From Methylotuvimicrobium alcaliphilum 20Z (GTDB lineage: Bacteria > Pseudomonadota > Gammaproteobacteria > Methylococcales > Methylomonadaceae), in assembly GCF_000968535.2 (NCBI RefSeq), contig NC_016112.1, positions 1,922,001-1,986,000 of the forward strand: DNA of 64,000 nucleotides, given 5' to 3'. Under the pieces are notes generated by a model. It worked only from the letters and a program-made list of their open reading frames with translations, made no database searches and was not told the DNA's origin. Of this stretch, positions 42,985-51,848 are shown piece after piece. How positions within the stretch are numbered: the first letter of the stretch is position 1; every line of letters begins with the position of its first letter. Made by a program: the position numbers and the translations under genes.

Positions 42985-45261
42985 ATGTCTGCAGTGATTG
43001 AAGAAAAAACATTTCGAGGTTTGCGAGAGGTTGCCTTATTAGGTTTGGCGGCCTGTGCATTGTTCTTTTTAATTTCACTCGTCACTTTTAGTAATGAAGA
43101 TGCCGGCTGGACCCATAGCGGCACCGGTCAAGGCATCAAAAACGCCGGCGGCATGGTTGGTGCCTGGCTGGCCGATTTTACACTTAGCGTTTTCGGATTG
43201 ATGGCGTATTTGTTTCCGATGATGATAATTCGCCAAGCCTATTTGATGTATGTCGGAAAAAGCCGGGAAACCGGTAAGCTGAATATTGCGATTAGTTGGT
43301 TGGGGTTTATCGCTACCTTGATGGCCGGCACTTCATTGATATATCTGCATTTTCTGAGAATTCGCATCGATTTGCCCGGTTCGACCGGCGGCATTTTAGG
43401 TCAGGAAACCGGGGATGTTTTTGTGTTGGCGTTGGGAGATTCCGGTGCGACCTTAATGTTATTGGCGATTCTATTGGCCGGCGTGACGCTGTTTACGGGC
43501 TTGTCTTGGTTTAAATTGATGGATGGCGTGGGTAAATACACCTTACTGTTTTTTCGTTGGTTAGGCCAAGGACTGTTTGGAGTGCTACAAAATCAATATG
43601 AAAGACGGGCGACGGAGTTTCCCGTTTCGGCCAAGCCTCGTGAAAAATCGAAAGGGAAAATCCTGAAAAAAACCAAAGCCGCTCCAGTAGTGGACTTGCA
43701 AGAAGAATCGTTTGTTCCACCGAGTAAAGCCAAGCAAAAGAAAATCGATTTTAGTAAGGTTTCAGAAGGCGAATTGCCGCCTTTATCTTTGCTCGACGAA
43801 CGCAATATTCAAGTCAAAGGTTATTCGCCAAGCGAATTAGAGGATATGTCCCGTTTGGTCGAGGAAATACTACAGGATTTCAATGTCGTGGCCGAAGTGG
43901 TTGCTGTCCATCCCGGCCCGGTAATTACTCGTTTCGAATTGCAACCGGCGGCCGGCGTTAAAGTCAGTCGAGTCAGTAGTTTGTCGAAAGATCTTGCTCG
44001 TGCGTTATCGGTAACCAGCGTACGTATCGTCGAAGTCATTCCCGGCAAGCCTTATATCGGTCTGGAGATCCCGAATCAAGAACGCGAAATGGTCACGCTT
44101 CGTGAGCTTTTGGCTTCGCAAGGTTTCGAGAAAGCCAAATCGCCGTTGACTTTGGCGATGGGCAAGGATATTTCCGGTGCGCCGGTCGTTGCCGACCTAG
44201 GCAAGATGCCGCATGCTTTGGTAGCCGGTACGACCGGTTCCGGTAAGTCGGTTGCGATCAATACGATGATTTTGAGCCTGCTGTACCGAGCCACGCCGAA
44301 AGAGGTTCGAATGATCATGATCGACCCGAAAATGCTGGAACTGTCGGTTTACGAAGGCATTCCGCATTTATTGACGCCGGTCGTGACCGATATGAAAGAG
44401 GCCAGTAATGCCTTGCGTTGGGCCGTCGCCGAAATGGAGCGCCGTTACAAGTTGATGTCCAAGATGGGCGTCAGAAATCTGGCCGGTTTCAATCAATTGA
44501 TCAACGATGCCGATGCGAAAGGTGAAAGCATACGCGACCCGTTTTTCGTGTTGGAGAGACCGCTCGAAGAGGGCGAGGAATTTCCGGTTTTGACGACCTT
44601 GCCGAGTATCGTGATCGTCATCGACGAATTGGCCGATATGATGATGATCGTCGGCAAAAAAGTCGAGGAGTTGATCGCGAGATTGGCGCAAAAAGCGCGG
44701 GCGGCCGGCATCCATTTGATTCTGGCGACTCAACGTCCGTCGGTAGATGTCTTGACCGGCTTGATCAAGGCCAATGTGCCGACCCGGATATCGTTTCAGG
44801 TCTCTTCGCGCATCGATTCACGGACCATTTTGGACCAGGGCGGGGCGGAAACGCTATTGGGTAACGGCGATATGCTGTTTTTGCCTTCAGGAACCAGTAT
44901 CCCTATTCGCGCGCACGGTGCGTTCGTCGACGATCACGAAGTGCATCGTATTGTCGAGTTTCTTAAAGAAACGGGTCCTGCCGATTATTTGGACGAAATT
45001 ACGCAAGAGCGAAGCGATAATAGCGATGGGTTCGGCGGGCTTTCCGATACCGATAGCGAAACCGATGCGCTTTACGACGAGGCGGTTCAGTTTGTGACCG
45101 AGACGCGTAAAGCGTCGATATCCAGTGTGCAGCGCCGTTTTAAGGTCGGCTATAACCGTGCGGCGCGAATGATCGAAGACATGGAGGCGGCAGGTGTTGT
45201 GAGTCCGGCGGAATCTAACGGTTCGCGCGAAGTCCTGGCGCCACCGCCGCCGAAAGATTGA
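42985..45261 (+). CDS. ftsK: DNA translocase FtsK
   Basis: A 758-residue cell-division DNA translocase. Four N-terminal helices span residues about 15-180 ([18 protein letters not shown] first). A short linker (about 190-260) replaces the long one of E. coli FtsK. The motor domain has [18 protein letters not shown] (Walker A), [13 protein letters not shown] (Walker B) and [20 protein letters not shown]. The C-terminal gamma winged helix (about 690-750, [20 protein letters not shown]) reads KOPS. It pumps the chromosome terminus through the septum and activates XerCD. The start is the ATG at 42985 (MSAVIEEK) after AAGAGA. The next small gene starts 20 bp after the stop. Confidence 0.95.
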   Translation: MSAVIEEKTFRGLREVALLGLAACALFFLISLVTFSNEDAGWTHSGTGQGIKNAGGMVGAWLADFTLSVFGLMAYLFPMMIIRQAYLMYVGKSRETGKLNIAISWLGFIATLMAGTSLIYLHFLRIRIDLPGSTGGILGQETGDVFVLALGDSGATLMLLAILLAGVTLFTGLSWFKLMDGVGKYTLLFFRWLGQGLFGVLQNQYERRATEFPVSAKPREKSKGKILKKTKAAPVVDLQEESFVPPSKAKQKKIDFSKVSEGELPPLSLLDERNIQVKGYSPSELEDMSRLVEEILQDFNVVAEVVAVHPGPVITRFELQPAAGVKVSRVSSLSKDLARALSVTSVRIVEVIPGKPYIGLEIPNQEREMVTLRELLASQGFEKAKSPLTLAMGKDISGAPVVADLGKMPHALVAGTTGSGKSVAINTMILSLLYRATPKEVRMIMIDPKMLELSVYEGIPHLLTPVVTDMKEASNALRWAVAEMERRYKLMSKMGVRNLAGFNQLINDADAKGESIRDPFFVLERPLEEGEEFPVLTTLPSIVIVIDELADMMMIVGKKVEELIARLAQKARAAGIHLILATQRPSVDVLTGLIKANVPTRISFQVSSRIDSRTILDQGGAETLLGNGDMLFLPSGTSIPIRAHGAFVDDHEVHRIVEFLKETGPADYLDEITQERSDNSDGFGGLSDTDSETDALYDEAVQFVTETRKASISSVQRRFKVGYNRAARMIEDMEAAGVVSPAESNGSREVLAPPPPKD

Positions 45262-45280
45262 TGTTACGTAGAAAAAGCAA

Positions 45281-45490
45281 ATGATTTTTGCACTGATCGG
45301 CAGCCTGATTTTAGTCGTTTCCCTCGTCGGAGGCTGGTTGTTGTCGGCACGAAAAAAGTCGGAAGAAAAACCGATCAAGATTATGTTCTTCATGGTGTAT
45401 TTTTGGCTGTTGTTTTTCGTTCAACTGGCTATTTTGGCGATCGTCTATTACTACGATAAAAAATACGGCCTTGAATGGGTTATCAGCTAA
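45281..45490 (+). CDS. Small two-helix membrane protein of unknown function
   Basis: A 69-residue protein with helices at about 2-21 (IFALIGSLILVVSLVGGWLL) and 34-57 (IMFFMVYFWLLFFVQLAILA), a basic loop RKKSEEK between them and a short polar tail. The family is not recognised. It lies 20 bp behind ftsK on the same strand, so it is probably co-transcribed with it. In many gammaproteobacteria lolA occupies this place; this is not LolA. Confidence 0.6.
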   Translation: MIFALIGSLILVVSLVGGWLLSARKKSEEKPIKIMFFMVYFWLLFFVQLAILAIVYYYDKKYGLEWVIS

Positions 45491-45501
45491 TGCAATTTTG
45501 T

Positions 45502-45950
45502 ATACCCGCCGTAGATCAAAATTCGGCGCCTGGGTGTCCGTAAAAGACGCCGTGAACCCAGCCCTAAATCCACTAAATCCAGCACCTAAATTCCATAGGT
45601 CTTTGGCAATGATTCAAAATCATGGCTTATTTAGGTGCTGGATGAATTATCCAAGACAATTAACCATGGCCAATGAGCTATGGAATTTAGGTGCTGGGTA
45701 AATACATCCATGTAAGCTCTATGCCAGCTCCATGCTGGCAAAGCCTTTATGAGCGCCATGGATGGCGTGAATGTCGATTTTGCATTACGCCACGGATGGC
45801 GTGTATTAGGGCAATGCAGGGCAGAAAAATGCTCCTGCATTTTCTGCATTCATTACATCCATGTAACTCAGCAATTGCCGAGGAGCGAAAATCGACCGGA
45901 CACCCAGGCTCCTTCTCTGGCACTGCCGAAATTTGAAGTGCGAAAGGTAT
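45502..45950. repeat. Composite repeat, family 2, with nested modules
   Basis: A family-2 copy in inverted orientation (left end ATACCCGCCGTAGATCAAAA, right end AATTTGAAGTGCGAAAGGTAT-like). It carries the AGCACCTAAAT module at 45579-45704, which is the reverse complement of 35569-35686 over its whole length. It also carries a block of CATTACGCCACGGATGGCGT and AAAATGCTCCTGCATTTTCT hairpins. The shared inserted module shows that the composite was copied after it was assembled. Confidence 0.85.
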
Positions 45951-46030
45951 AATTATTCTTCGGAATCAATCGATTCGTTTAGCTCTTATAAGGCTTCGAT
46001 TTAGACCATCTGTTTTGTTTCATAGAAGCA

Positions 46031-47149
46031 TTACGATTCAAATCCAGGGGCGTTACTAGAGGTGACTTCCGGCTTTTTTTTAGTTTTTTCGATCTGCAGA
46101 GCAATAGCCCACAAAACATGCTCTTTGATTAAGTCGGACGGATGTTCGAGCTTGGCTTCCAGGGCCGAAACGATCGATTCCGAATAAGGGGCATTGCCAA
46201 GCGCGACCGCAATATTTCTGAGCCAGCGCTCGTGACCGATTCTGCGTATCGCCGAACCTTCGGTATATTTCAGAAAAGTCGTTTCGTCCCATGCGAAAAC
46301 TTCAAGCAATTGCCGGCTGTTGAGTTGCTGTCTGGGATTGAAGTCTTTTTCGCCAGTCAATCGGGCGAAGCGGTTCCATGGACAAACGATCTGGCAGTCG
46401 TCGCAGCCGTAAATCCGGTTTCCGATCAGCGGTCGTAATGCTTCCGGAATCGAACCGTGCAATTCGATCGTCAAGTATGACACGCACAAGCGCGCGTCGA
46501 CTTGATAGGGTGCAACGATCGCCCGTGTTGGGCAGATGTCGAGGCACGCTGTACAGCTTCCGCAATGATTGTCGGCTAGAGTGTCGGGCGGTAGTGTCAG
46601 GTCTGTATAGATCTCGCCCAGAAAGAACCAAGAGCCGGCCTTACGATTGATGACATTGGAATGTTTGCCTATCCAACCCAGTCCGGCTTTCTCCGCCAGT
46701 GCTTTTTCGAGGACCGGTGCACTGTCTACGAATACCCGGTAGCCGAAGTCGCCGATTTCGTTTGCAATCCGGTCGGCCAATTTTTGGAGGCGCTGTCTCA
46801 TTAACTTGTGATAATCCCGGCCCAAGGCATATCTTGAAATATACGCAGCCAAAGGTTTTTCAAGGTTTCGATTCATCGCTGCCGACGATTCGGGTAGATA
46901 ATCCATGCGCACCGAAATCACGCTTCGCGTTCCCGGCTGTAAAACAGCGGGGCGGCTGCGTTTGAGTCCGTGCCGCTGCATATAATCCATTTCGCCGTGA
47001 AAACCTTTGTCCAACCAATGATTGAGATGGGCCTCTGCTTCGGCTAAATCGGTGTCGGCGATGCCGACTTGTTGAAAACCCAATTCCAGACCCCATTGTT
47101 TGATACGTTGAGGCAGAGAAGAAAGCTGGCTGATGTTTGTTGTAGTCAT
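46031..47149 (-). CDS. queG: Epoxyqueuosine reductase QueG
   Basis: A 372-residue cobalamin-dependent [4Fe-4S] reductase performing the last step of queuosine synthesis on tRNA. MDYMQRHGLKRSRPAVLQPG is the N-terminal substrate region. Two ferredoxin-type clusters are visible: CGSCTACLDICPTRAI and CDDCQIVCPWNRF. The C-terminal HEAT-like part ends with LIKEHVLWAIALQ. The length and motifs match E. coli QueG. No other queuosine gene is adjacent. The last about 15 residues (KKPEVTSSNAPGFES) are a poorly conserved tail. Confidence 0.94.
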   Translation of the reverse strand: MTTTNISQLSSLPQRIKQWGLELGFQQVGIADTDLAEAEAHLNHWLDKGFHGEMDYMQRHGLKRSRPAVLQPGTRSVISVRMDYLPESSAAMNRNLEKPLAAYISRYALGRDYHKLMRQRLQKLADRIANEIGDFGYRVFVDSAPVLEKALAEKAGLGWIGKHSNVINRKAGSWFFLGEIYTDLTLPPDTLADNHCGSCTACLDICPTRAIVAPYQVDARLCVSYLTIELHGSIPEALRPLIGNRIYGCDDCQIVCPWNRFARLTGEKDFNPRQQLNSRQLLEVFAWDETTFLKYTEGSAIRRIGHERWLRNIAVALGNAPYSESIVSALEAKLEHPSDLIKEHVLWAIALQIEKTKKKPEVTSSNAPGFES

Positions 47150-47257
47150 TGATGATGGCGCTATTCACTCGTTTGCTTTGAGATTAATGGTTAAACAGGC
47201 ATGTGTGGGTTTATGTTCCCGAAAGACGCCTATACAGTTGATGCTCGATTAGAATTC

Positions 47258-47470
47258 AGCAATTCCCAGTTTGAGCAGTTTCGCCGATTTTAGGGTGTGG
47301 GGTATGCCTGTCGAGGAACGCCGTAAACCCATCCATGGGGGCTTGGCGGCAGCTCGAACGCCAAGGATGGCGTGAATGCAGATTTTGCATGGAGCAAAAA
47401 TCTGCCCTGCTGCCGACATCCTCGCCAAGCATACCCCATACCCTTTTTGATCTCCAAATTGGGAATTGCT
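47258..47470. repeat. Palindromic repeat element, family 1, copy C
   Basis: The same unit as 25081-25292 in reverse orientation, 213 bp: AGCAATTCCCAGTTTGAGCA at the left, CAAATTGGGAATTGCT at the right, GGGTGTGGGGTATGCC near one side, GCATACCCCATACCC near the other. It fills the gap upstream of queG. Confidence 0.85.
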
Positions 47471-47544
47471 GATTAGAATTCGTGTTCTGAAGGTGTTTCG
47501 AATATACTGCAACGGATGGCATCAATTGGTGCGAAATTTTTTCT

Positions 47545-47650
47545 CACTCCCAAGCTCCAGCTTGGGAGTGACTACCCTCAAGCTCCGCTTGCCGGATGCC
47601 CTCAAGCAGAGCTTGAGGGCATGTGTTCCCAAGTTAGAACTTGGGAACGA
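47545..47650. repeat. Array of three hairpins with GCTCCAGC-type tips
   Basis: Three successive stems: CACTCCCAAGCT/AGCTTGGGAGTG with two-base loop, CCCTCAAGC/GCTTGAGGG, and GTTCCCAAGT/ACTTGGGAAC. Stem sequences differ but pair internally. Located upstream of the TPR lipoprotein gene. It has no coding role. Confidence 0.75.
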
Positions 47651-47768
47651 GATAAATATGCGGAAATTTTTTGTATGGGTGAGATTAATTTCAGCCACTT
47701 AGCTTTAATTTAATTTCCGGTCAAATTTGTATTGTCGGGCAATTAAACCTTTATTGAATAGTATTTAA

Positions 47769-48335
47769 ATGCGATTGAACAAGTACTTTATACCCATGCT
47801 GCCGATGCTGGCGGTCGGTTGTGCCGGTTTAACCGGTCAGCAGGTGCCGGCTCCGGTCGAACCGTATTATAAAACACCGGTTCAGCAACCGCCGAAGCCT
47901 ATTGTCAAAGAAAAGCCTGTCGCGCCGCCGGAAGTCAAAACCGCTCCGTCATTGCCGTCCGCACCTCCGGCATGGGCAACCCCAGCCGAAAAAGTGCAAT
48001 CGACTCATTTGAGCCCGGTTGCAATTGCGATGATTTCCGATGCAGACCGAAGCGCCGGTGTGGGTAATCTGGATTCGGCGGCAGCTGTTTTGGAGCGTGG
48101 ATTGCGGATCGAGCCGAGAAACGCGACCTTGATCTATAAATTGGCCGAAGTTCGTCTTAAACAAGCGAAGCCTAAACAAGCCGAGGATTTGGCAAAAAAA
48201 TCGGCGATATTGGCTGGCTCTGACAAAGCGTTGAAAAAGCGCTGCTGGCAGTTGATTGCCGAAGCAAAAAAGATGCAAGGGGATTTGTCGGGGGCGACTG
48301 ATGCTGAACAGAGAGCGAGAGAATTAATAAGGTAA
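47769..48335 (+). CDS. TPR-containing lipoprotein
   Basis: A 188-residue exported protein. The short signal peptide ends in a lipobox-like VGCAGL (Cys about 18). A proline-rich linker (about 28-75, PVQQPPKPIVKEKPVAPPEV) follows. Then a tetratricopeptide-type helical part (about 80-188) with AAAVLERGLRIEPRNATLIY and KLAEVRLKQAKPKQAEDLAK. Probably a periplasm-facing outer-membrane scaffold; partner unknown. It starts with ATG at 47769, alone between the hairpin array and a repeat at 48343. Confidence 0.72.
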   Translation: MRLNKYFIPMLPMLAVGCAGLTGQQVPAPVEPYYKTPVQQPPKPIVKEKPVAPPEVKTAPSLPSAPPAWATPAEKVQSTHLSPVAIAMISDADRSAGVGNLDSAAAVLERGLRIEPRNATLIYKLAEVRLKQAKPKQAEDLAKKSAILAGSDKALKKRCWQLIAEAKKMQGDLSGATDAEQRARELIR

Positions 48336-48342
48336 ATGATTG

Positions 48343-48526
48343 AGGAACGAGCATGAAATAACTTCGACAACTTCTGGGAGGGGGTTCGGTGGCTCGATTG
48401 ACAGGTGTCGGCGGCAGGGAAAGCCGCCGTCAAGCCTGCATGGAAGTATTCACGGCGTCCTGTCAAGCGAGTCACCGAATCGCCGCAAAGCCTACTACTT
48501 GTAGCAGTTATTTTATGCATATTCCT
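48343..48526. repeat. Palindromic repeat element, family 3, copy 1
   Basis: Outer ends AGGAACGAGCATGAAATAAC and (inverted) AGGAATATGCATAAAATAAC pair imperfectly. Inside, GGTTCGGTGGCTCGATTGAC pairs with GTCAAGCGAGTCACCGAATC. The centre has GCGGCAGGGAAAGCCGCC. It starts 8 bp after the TPR gene stop and may shape the 3' end of its mRNA. Confidence 0.7.
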
Positions 48527-48692
48527 AAGTATATCTAAATGGTAGTTCGAATAATGTCGCTGAGTCTTTAAAACTAAGAGAAGAATTCTCAAAAAATGCT
48601 AGGAGTTTGAAAAGTCACATATCGGCTATATACGTTTTGGTTTGGTTTTTAACAATAACTTTCTAATTTTTTTACATAGTGGGAGTGCACTG

Positions 48693-49121
48693 ATGAAATC
48701 ATATTTTTTAACAAATACTATTGTGCTTGCTGTTGTATCATTTAATGCTTTTGCTCAAGCCCCGTCGTGCCAAGGGAGTACTCGGATCAATGACTTACGC
48801 ACTTTGCTGCCCGGAAAAACAGTCTGTGCGAGCCGAGATACGGAAAAATGGCAGGAAGAACATAGAGGAGGGCCAACATCTGGTCAGCTTTGGGACTATA
48901 AAATGGGCCCTAATGACCCTATTGATCCTACTGAGCAGGTAGGAACATGGTCTATCGTCCAACAGGGACAGGATTTTAGACGGGTCACTTACACCTACGG
49001 TGTGGAAAGCTATACTTTTGAAGTGCATGAACCCACTGCTGGTGTTTATAATTTTTGTGGTATTGGTGTAGCCGAAAATATTATTGGTGCCACCATACAA
49101 ACTAATCCACAGTGTCCTTGA
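48693..49121 (+). CDS. Small secreted protein, DUF-like, function unknown
   Basis: A 142-residue protein with a signal peptide (about 1-22, SYFLTNTIVLAVVSFNAFAQ, predicted cut after AFA). The mature part has cysteines at CQG, VCAS, FCG and QCP, enough for two disulfides, and reads as a compact beta-rich domain (GQLWDYKMGPNDPIDPTEQV, then GTWSIVQQG). A lipocalin-like periplasmic or secreted domain is a guess; the family is not recognised. The ATG at 48693 is chosen since it gives the signal peptide; an upstream start would add 17 unrelated residues. Isolated gene, AT-rich flank. Confidence 0.65.
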   Translation: MKSYFLTNTIVLAVVSFNAFAQAPSCQGSTRINDLRTLLPGKTVCASRDTEKWQEEHRGGPTSGQLWDYKMGPNDPIDPTEQVGTWSIVQQGQDFRRVTYTYGVESYTFEVHEPTAGVYNFCGIGVAENIIGATIQTNPQCP

Positions 49122-49164
49122 AGAATAAAACTATGGTTGCATGTATTTAGCTGCCAAGTTTCAA

Positions 49165-50034
49165 TCAAAAAATCAAAGTCGCTCCCGGCCTAATAATTCC
49201 CAAGATCTCGAATGCTTGTAATGAGGCATCCAGCGTTAAAGGCTTAATCGATTCGTCGCTTAGGCCTAATGCCTCCCACGCTTCCGGCAGGTAGGTCGGG
49301 TTGAAGTCTTCGAAGTCATGGGTTTTTACCGAGCAAGGCTCGATACTCGCGGCGATTTTAGCCGCCACATGCAGGATGCAAGCATCTTGAAGGATATCGG
49401 TTGCGTTCATCGGATCGGTTTGGGCGGCGACCAATTGCCAAATGCTGCTCGGTAATTTCCATTCCTTCAATAATTCGGCGCCGAGTTCGGCATAGGTGAA
49501 GCCGAAAATGCGTTGTTCGGCTTGGGTGACCGCATCCTCACCTCGGTCTTTAAAAGTCAAGGCTTCGCCGGCTTTTTCCGGAAACTGGCTAAACAAGATC
49601 AACTTGCCAATGCTATTCAATAAACCGGCGATGAAAAAACGTTCATGTTCCTTTCTCTTGCATTGTTCTGCCAATAGTCGGGCCAATACGCCGCTAGTAA
49701 TGCTGTGATACCAAAATGTCTCCATGTCGACCAAGTCTTTCGGAATGTCCTGAAAGGTCGATGCCACCGAAGTCGCGATGACTATATTTCGTAATTCTTG
49801 CCGACCGATCATCGAAATCGCGCGAGAAACCGTATCGACCTTCCCCGAAAATCCGTAGTAGGCGCTATTCACCAATTTTAACAATTGTGCGGTCAATGCC
49901 GGGTCGTTAACGATGATTTCTTCCAATTGATCATTACTGGCTTGATCGGAGCTTAGGAGTTCATTGACGCGCAATGCAATATCCGGCAAGGTATATAAAG
50001 AACCGACTTTTTCGATCAATGACTTAGGTACCAT
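49165..50034 (-). CDS. HDOD-domain protein
   Basis: A 289-residue single HDOD domain (about 10-210): LYTLPDIALRVNELLSSDQA at the N-terminus, DPALTAQLLKLVNSAYYGFS and RAISMIGRQELRNIVIATSV, all typical for HDOD proteins. The HD-type metal residues are not seen, as usual in HDOD. Such proteins take part in signalling, motility and stress regulation in gammaproteobacteria. The upstream region has a run of nine C and a hairpin array (50119-50222). It faces away from the secreted-protein gene (tail to tail). Confidence 0.85.
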   Translation of the reverse strand: MVPKSLIEKVGSLYTLPDIALRVNELLSSDQASNDQLEEIIVNDPALTAQLLKLVNSAYYGFSGKVDTVSRAISMIGRQELRNIVIATSVASTFQDIPKDLVDMETFWYHSITSGVLARLLAEQCKRKEHERFFIAGLLNSIGKLILFSQFPEKAGEALTFKDRGEDAVTQAEQRIFGFTYAELGAELLKEWKLPSSIWQLVAAQTDPMNATDILQDACILHVAAKIAASIEPCSVKTHDFEDFNPTYLPEAWEALGLSDESIKPLTLDASLQAFEILGIIRPGATLIF

Positions 50035-50118
50035 AATGCTCTCTCGAACTTTGTTTTTAAGTGGTGGTAAGTATAGGTGCTCCAGTAAATTTTGCGTAAT
50101 TATTCACATCCCCCCCCC

Positions 50119-50222
50119 TATCGTTTCCACGCTCCAGCGTGGGAATGAAGACCGAGACGCTCTAGCGTCTCGTACCGCTGGAGCGGTACTCAGGCGTTCC
50201 CACGCAGAGCGTGGGAACGATA
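50119..50222. repeat. Array of hairpins with GCTCCAGC-type tips
   Basis: TATCGTTTCCACGC at the left is mirrored by GCGTGGGAACGATA at the right. Between lie further hairpins: TTCCACGCTCCAGCGTGGGAA, GAGACGCTCTAGCGTCTC, GTACCGCTGGAGCGGTAC and CCCACGCAGAGCGTGGG. Each has its own stem sequence. A run of nine C (50110-50118) precedes it. Between the HDOD and fliK-like genes, upstream of the former. Confidence 0.8.
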
Positions 50223-50346
50223 ATTACGCGGGACTGAATAGTTCGACTTTGTCATGTTTAAGTATTTGAATATTTTCGTGTCTTTCGTGAACAAAATGCT
50301 TTTCTAGGATGATTGATAGCTAGCGAATCCGAACAACTTTTTGTGG

Positions 50347-51834
50347 TCATGCCTTTTCGTTAATCAAGCCCATCTCGATCGTTGGGGCTGTTTCCTTTCT
50401 GGGCGGCGTGCCGTCCAAAGCGTCGATAAAGCCGGGATTGAGTCCTTCGGCTTCGAATCGTTTTTTTAAATGTTCGATATTCTGTTTGATAAGGCCGGTT
50501 ACTGCCTCTTGTTCGCTCCAAAAATGCGCATTGATTTTGTCGTCGAAATAAGACAATTTGCAGTGCAGCGTTCCTAAATTTGGCGGCGTTATCGTAAGAT
50601 ATACCGACCATTTCGTTTGTTCGTCCTGTTCGGAACCGTTATGTTTATCGCGCTCGATTTCTATTTTGACCGATTGCGCCTTGCTTTCGCCGAGAAACGG
50701 TATTTCCAGAAGCCAGACTTGTTTCGGCGAGTCGTCCTTGGGTAATGAGGCGAGTTGATCCAGAGTCAACTTGGCGACACTATTTTCGGTCTTTTGCAGC
50801 AAATTTTTGAGTTGTTCCAGTTCCGACACGCTAAGCGGTTTTTCCGGCAGTGGTGCCGTTTCCGGTTTGAGAATCTGTATCAATTTGAGCAATAAGCCTT
50901 TGAAATCCGATTTGAGGAGTTCCGGTTGCTGTTTGGTCAATTCGAGCAATCGGGCTTCGAGGAACAAACCGGAACGTTCGACCGCCGTTTTGAGTTGTTT
51001 ACCGTCGGTTAATTGTTCCGGTCTTTGGAGATTTTGCAGGATTTCTTGGGCCAATTGTTTCAATGTTTCGGAAACGGTTTTATTGGCATGAAGCGCCGGC
51101 AGGTCGGCAATGAGTTGATTGAGTAGTACGGTTGGCGTTTCGTGTCTCGGTAAAATGTCACGGACAACTGCCGGAATGTCACGGTGCACGATCGGTAAGG
51201 TTTCGATTTCGTGACCAAGGGTAGTCGGAATATCTCGGAGAGTTGCCGGTACGATTTTAATTTCCCGGGTTTGTCCGTGTCGGGCGATCTCCAAGATAAC
51301 GTTTTGTCCAGACTTCAGATTTTGAAAGGAATTTTTGTCGGCCGTTAACTCGAATGTTTGCCGAGACGTGCCGGCAGTTGATTTATCCGGCAAAATCGAG
51401 AGTTGAATTTTATCCGGGCCTACCGATACGACTTTAGCCTGTATCGTTTCATTGGACGGTGGCGGTAAGCGGATAAACGAGGTCTTGTCGGGCGTGGCGG
51501 TATCGAACTTGTTTGCGGGAACCGTCGCTTGTTCCGTTAGGGTAACCGGAGCGTTTTTGGTCTGTGACGGATTGGAATCTATTTTAAATTCGAGCGTCGG
51601 TATCAGTCGGGTAACGATGAGTTTTAAGGGTTGGCCTTTTTCCAATGGTAAAGGCTGGTTGCTTTGAACCTCTACGATATGATCGTTTATTTTTAAAGTG
51701 ATGCCGGTTTGTTTGTCGTCGATTCGAATCACTGCAGCATCGAGCGCTTGGCCGATTTTTGGTGTCAGCGGCTGATCTTTTACCTTGGCTAATCCGGTAA
51801 ACGTTTGAGTATTGACCGGTAATTTGATGTCCAC
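50347..51834 (-). CDS. fliK: FliK-like flagellar hook-length control protein
   Basis: About 495 residues. The N-terminal 300 are hydrophilic and repetitive in composition (many PTLTEQATVPANK-like stretches, T/K/P/Q rich), followed by helical linkers. The C-terminal 100 residues form a Flg_hook domain: WSVYLTITPPNLGTLHCKLS then EQEAVTGLIKQNIEHLKKRF. FliK measures hook length and switches the export gate. A GTG at 51834 with SD GAGG avoids a 49-bp overlap with the upstream gene; an ATG at 51897 is the alternative. No other flagellar gene is in the window, so this may be a distant homologue or a displaced gene. Confidence 0.72.
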   Translation of the reverse strand: MDIKLPVNTQTFTGLAKVKDQPLTPKIGQALDAAVIRIDDKQTGITLKINDHIVEVQSNQPLPLEKGQPLKLIVTRLIPTLEFKIDSNPSQTKNAPVTLTEQATVPANKFDTATPDKTSFIRLPPPSNETIQAKVVSVGPDKIQLSILPDKSTAGTSRQTFELTADKNSFQNLKSGQNVILEIARHGQTREIKIVPATLRDIPTTLGHEIETLPIVHRDIPAVVRDILPRHETPTVLLNQLIADLPALHANKTVSETLKQLAQEILQNLQRPEQLTDGKQLKTAVERSGLFLEARLLELTKQQPELLKSDFKGLLLKLIQILKPETAPLPEKPLSVSELEQLKNLLQKTENSVAKLTLDQLASLPKDDSPKQVWLLEIPFLGESKAQSVKIEIERDKHNGSEQDEQTKWSVYLTITPPNLGTLHCKLSYFDDKINAHFWSEQEAVTGLIKQNIEHLKKRFEAEGLNPGFIDALDGTPPRKETAPTIEMGLINEKA

Positions 51835-51848
51835 CGCGACGGCCTCAA

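Noticed and set aside
45691-45952. Overlapping short frames between ftsK and queG
   Set aside because: They are translations of the composite family-2 repeat.
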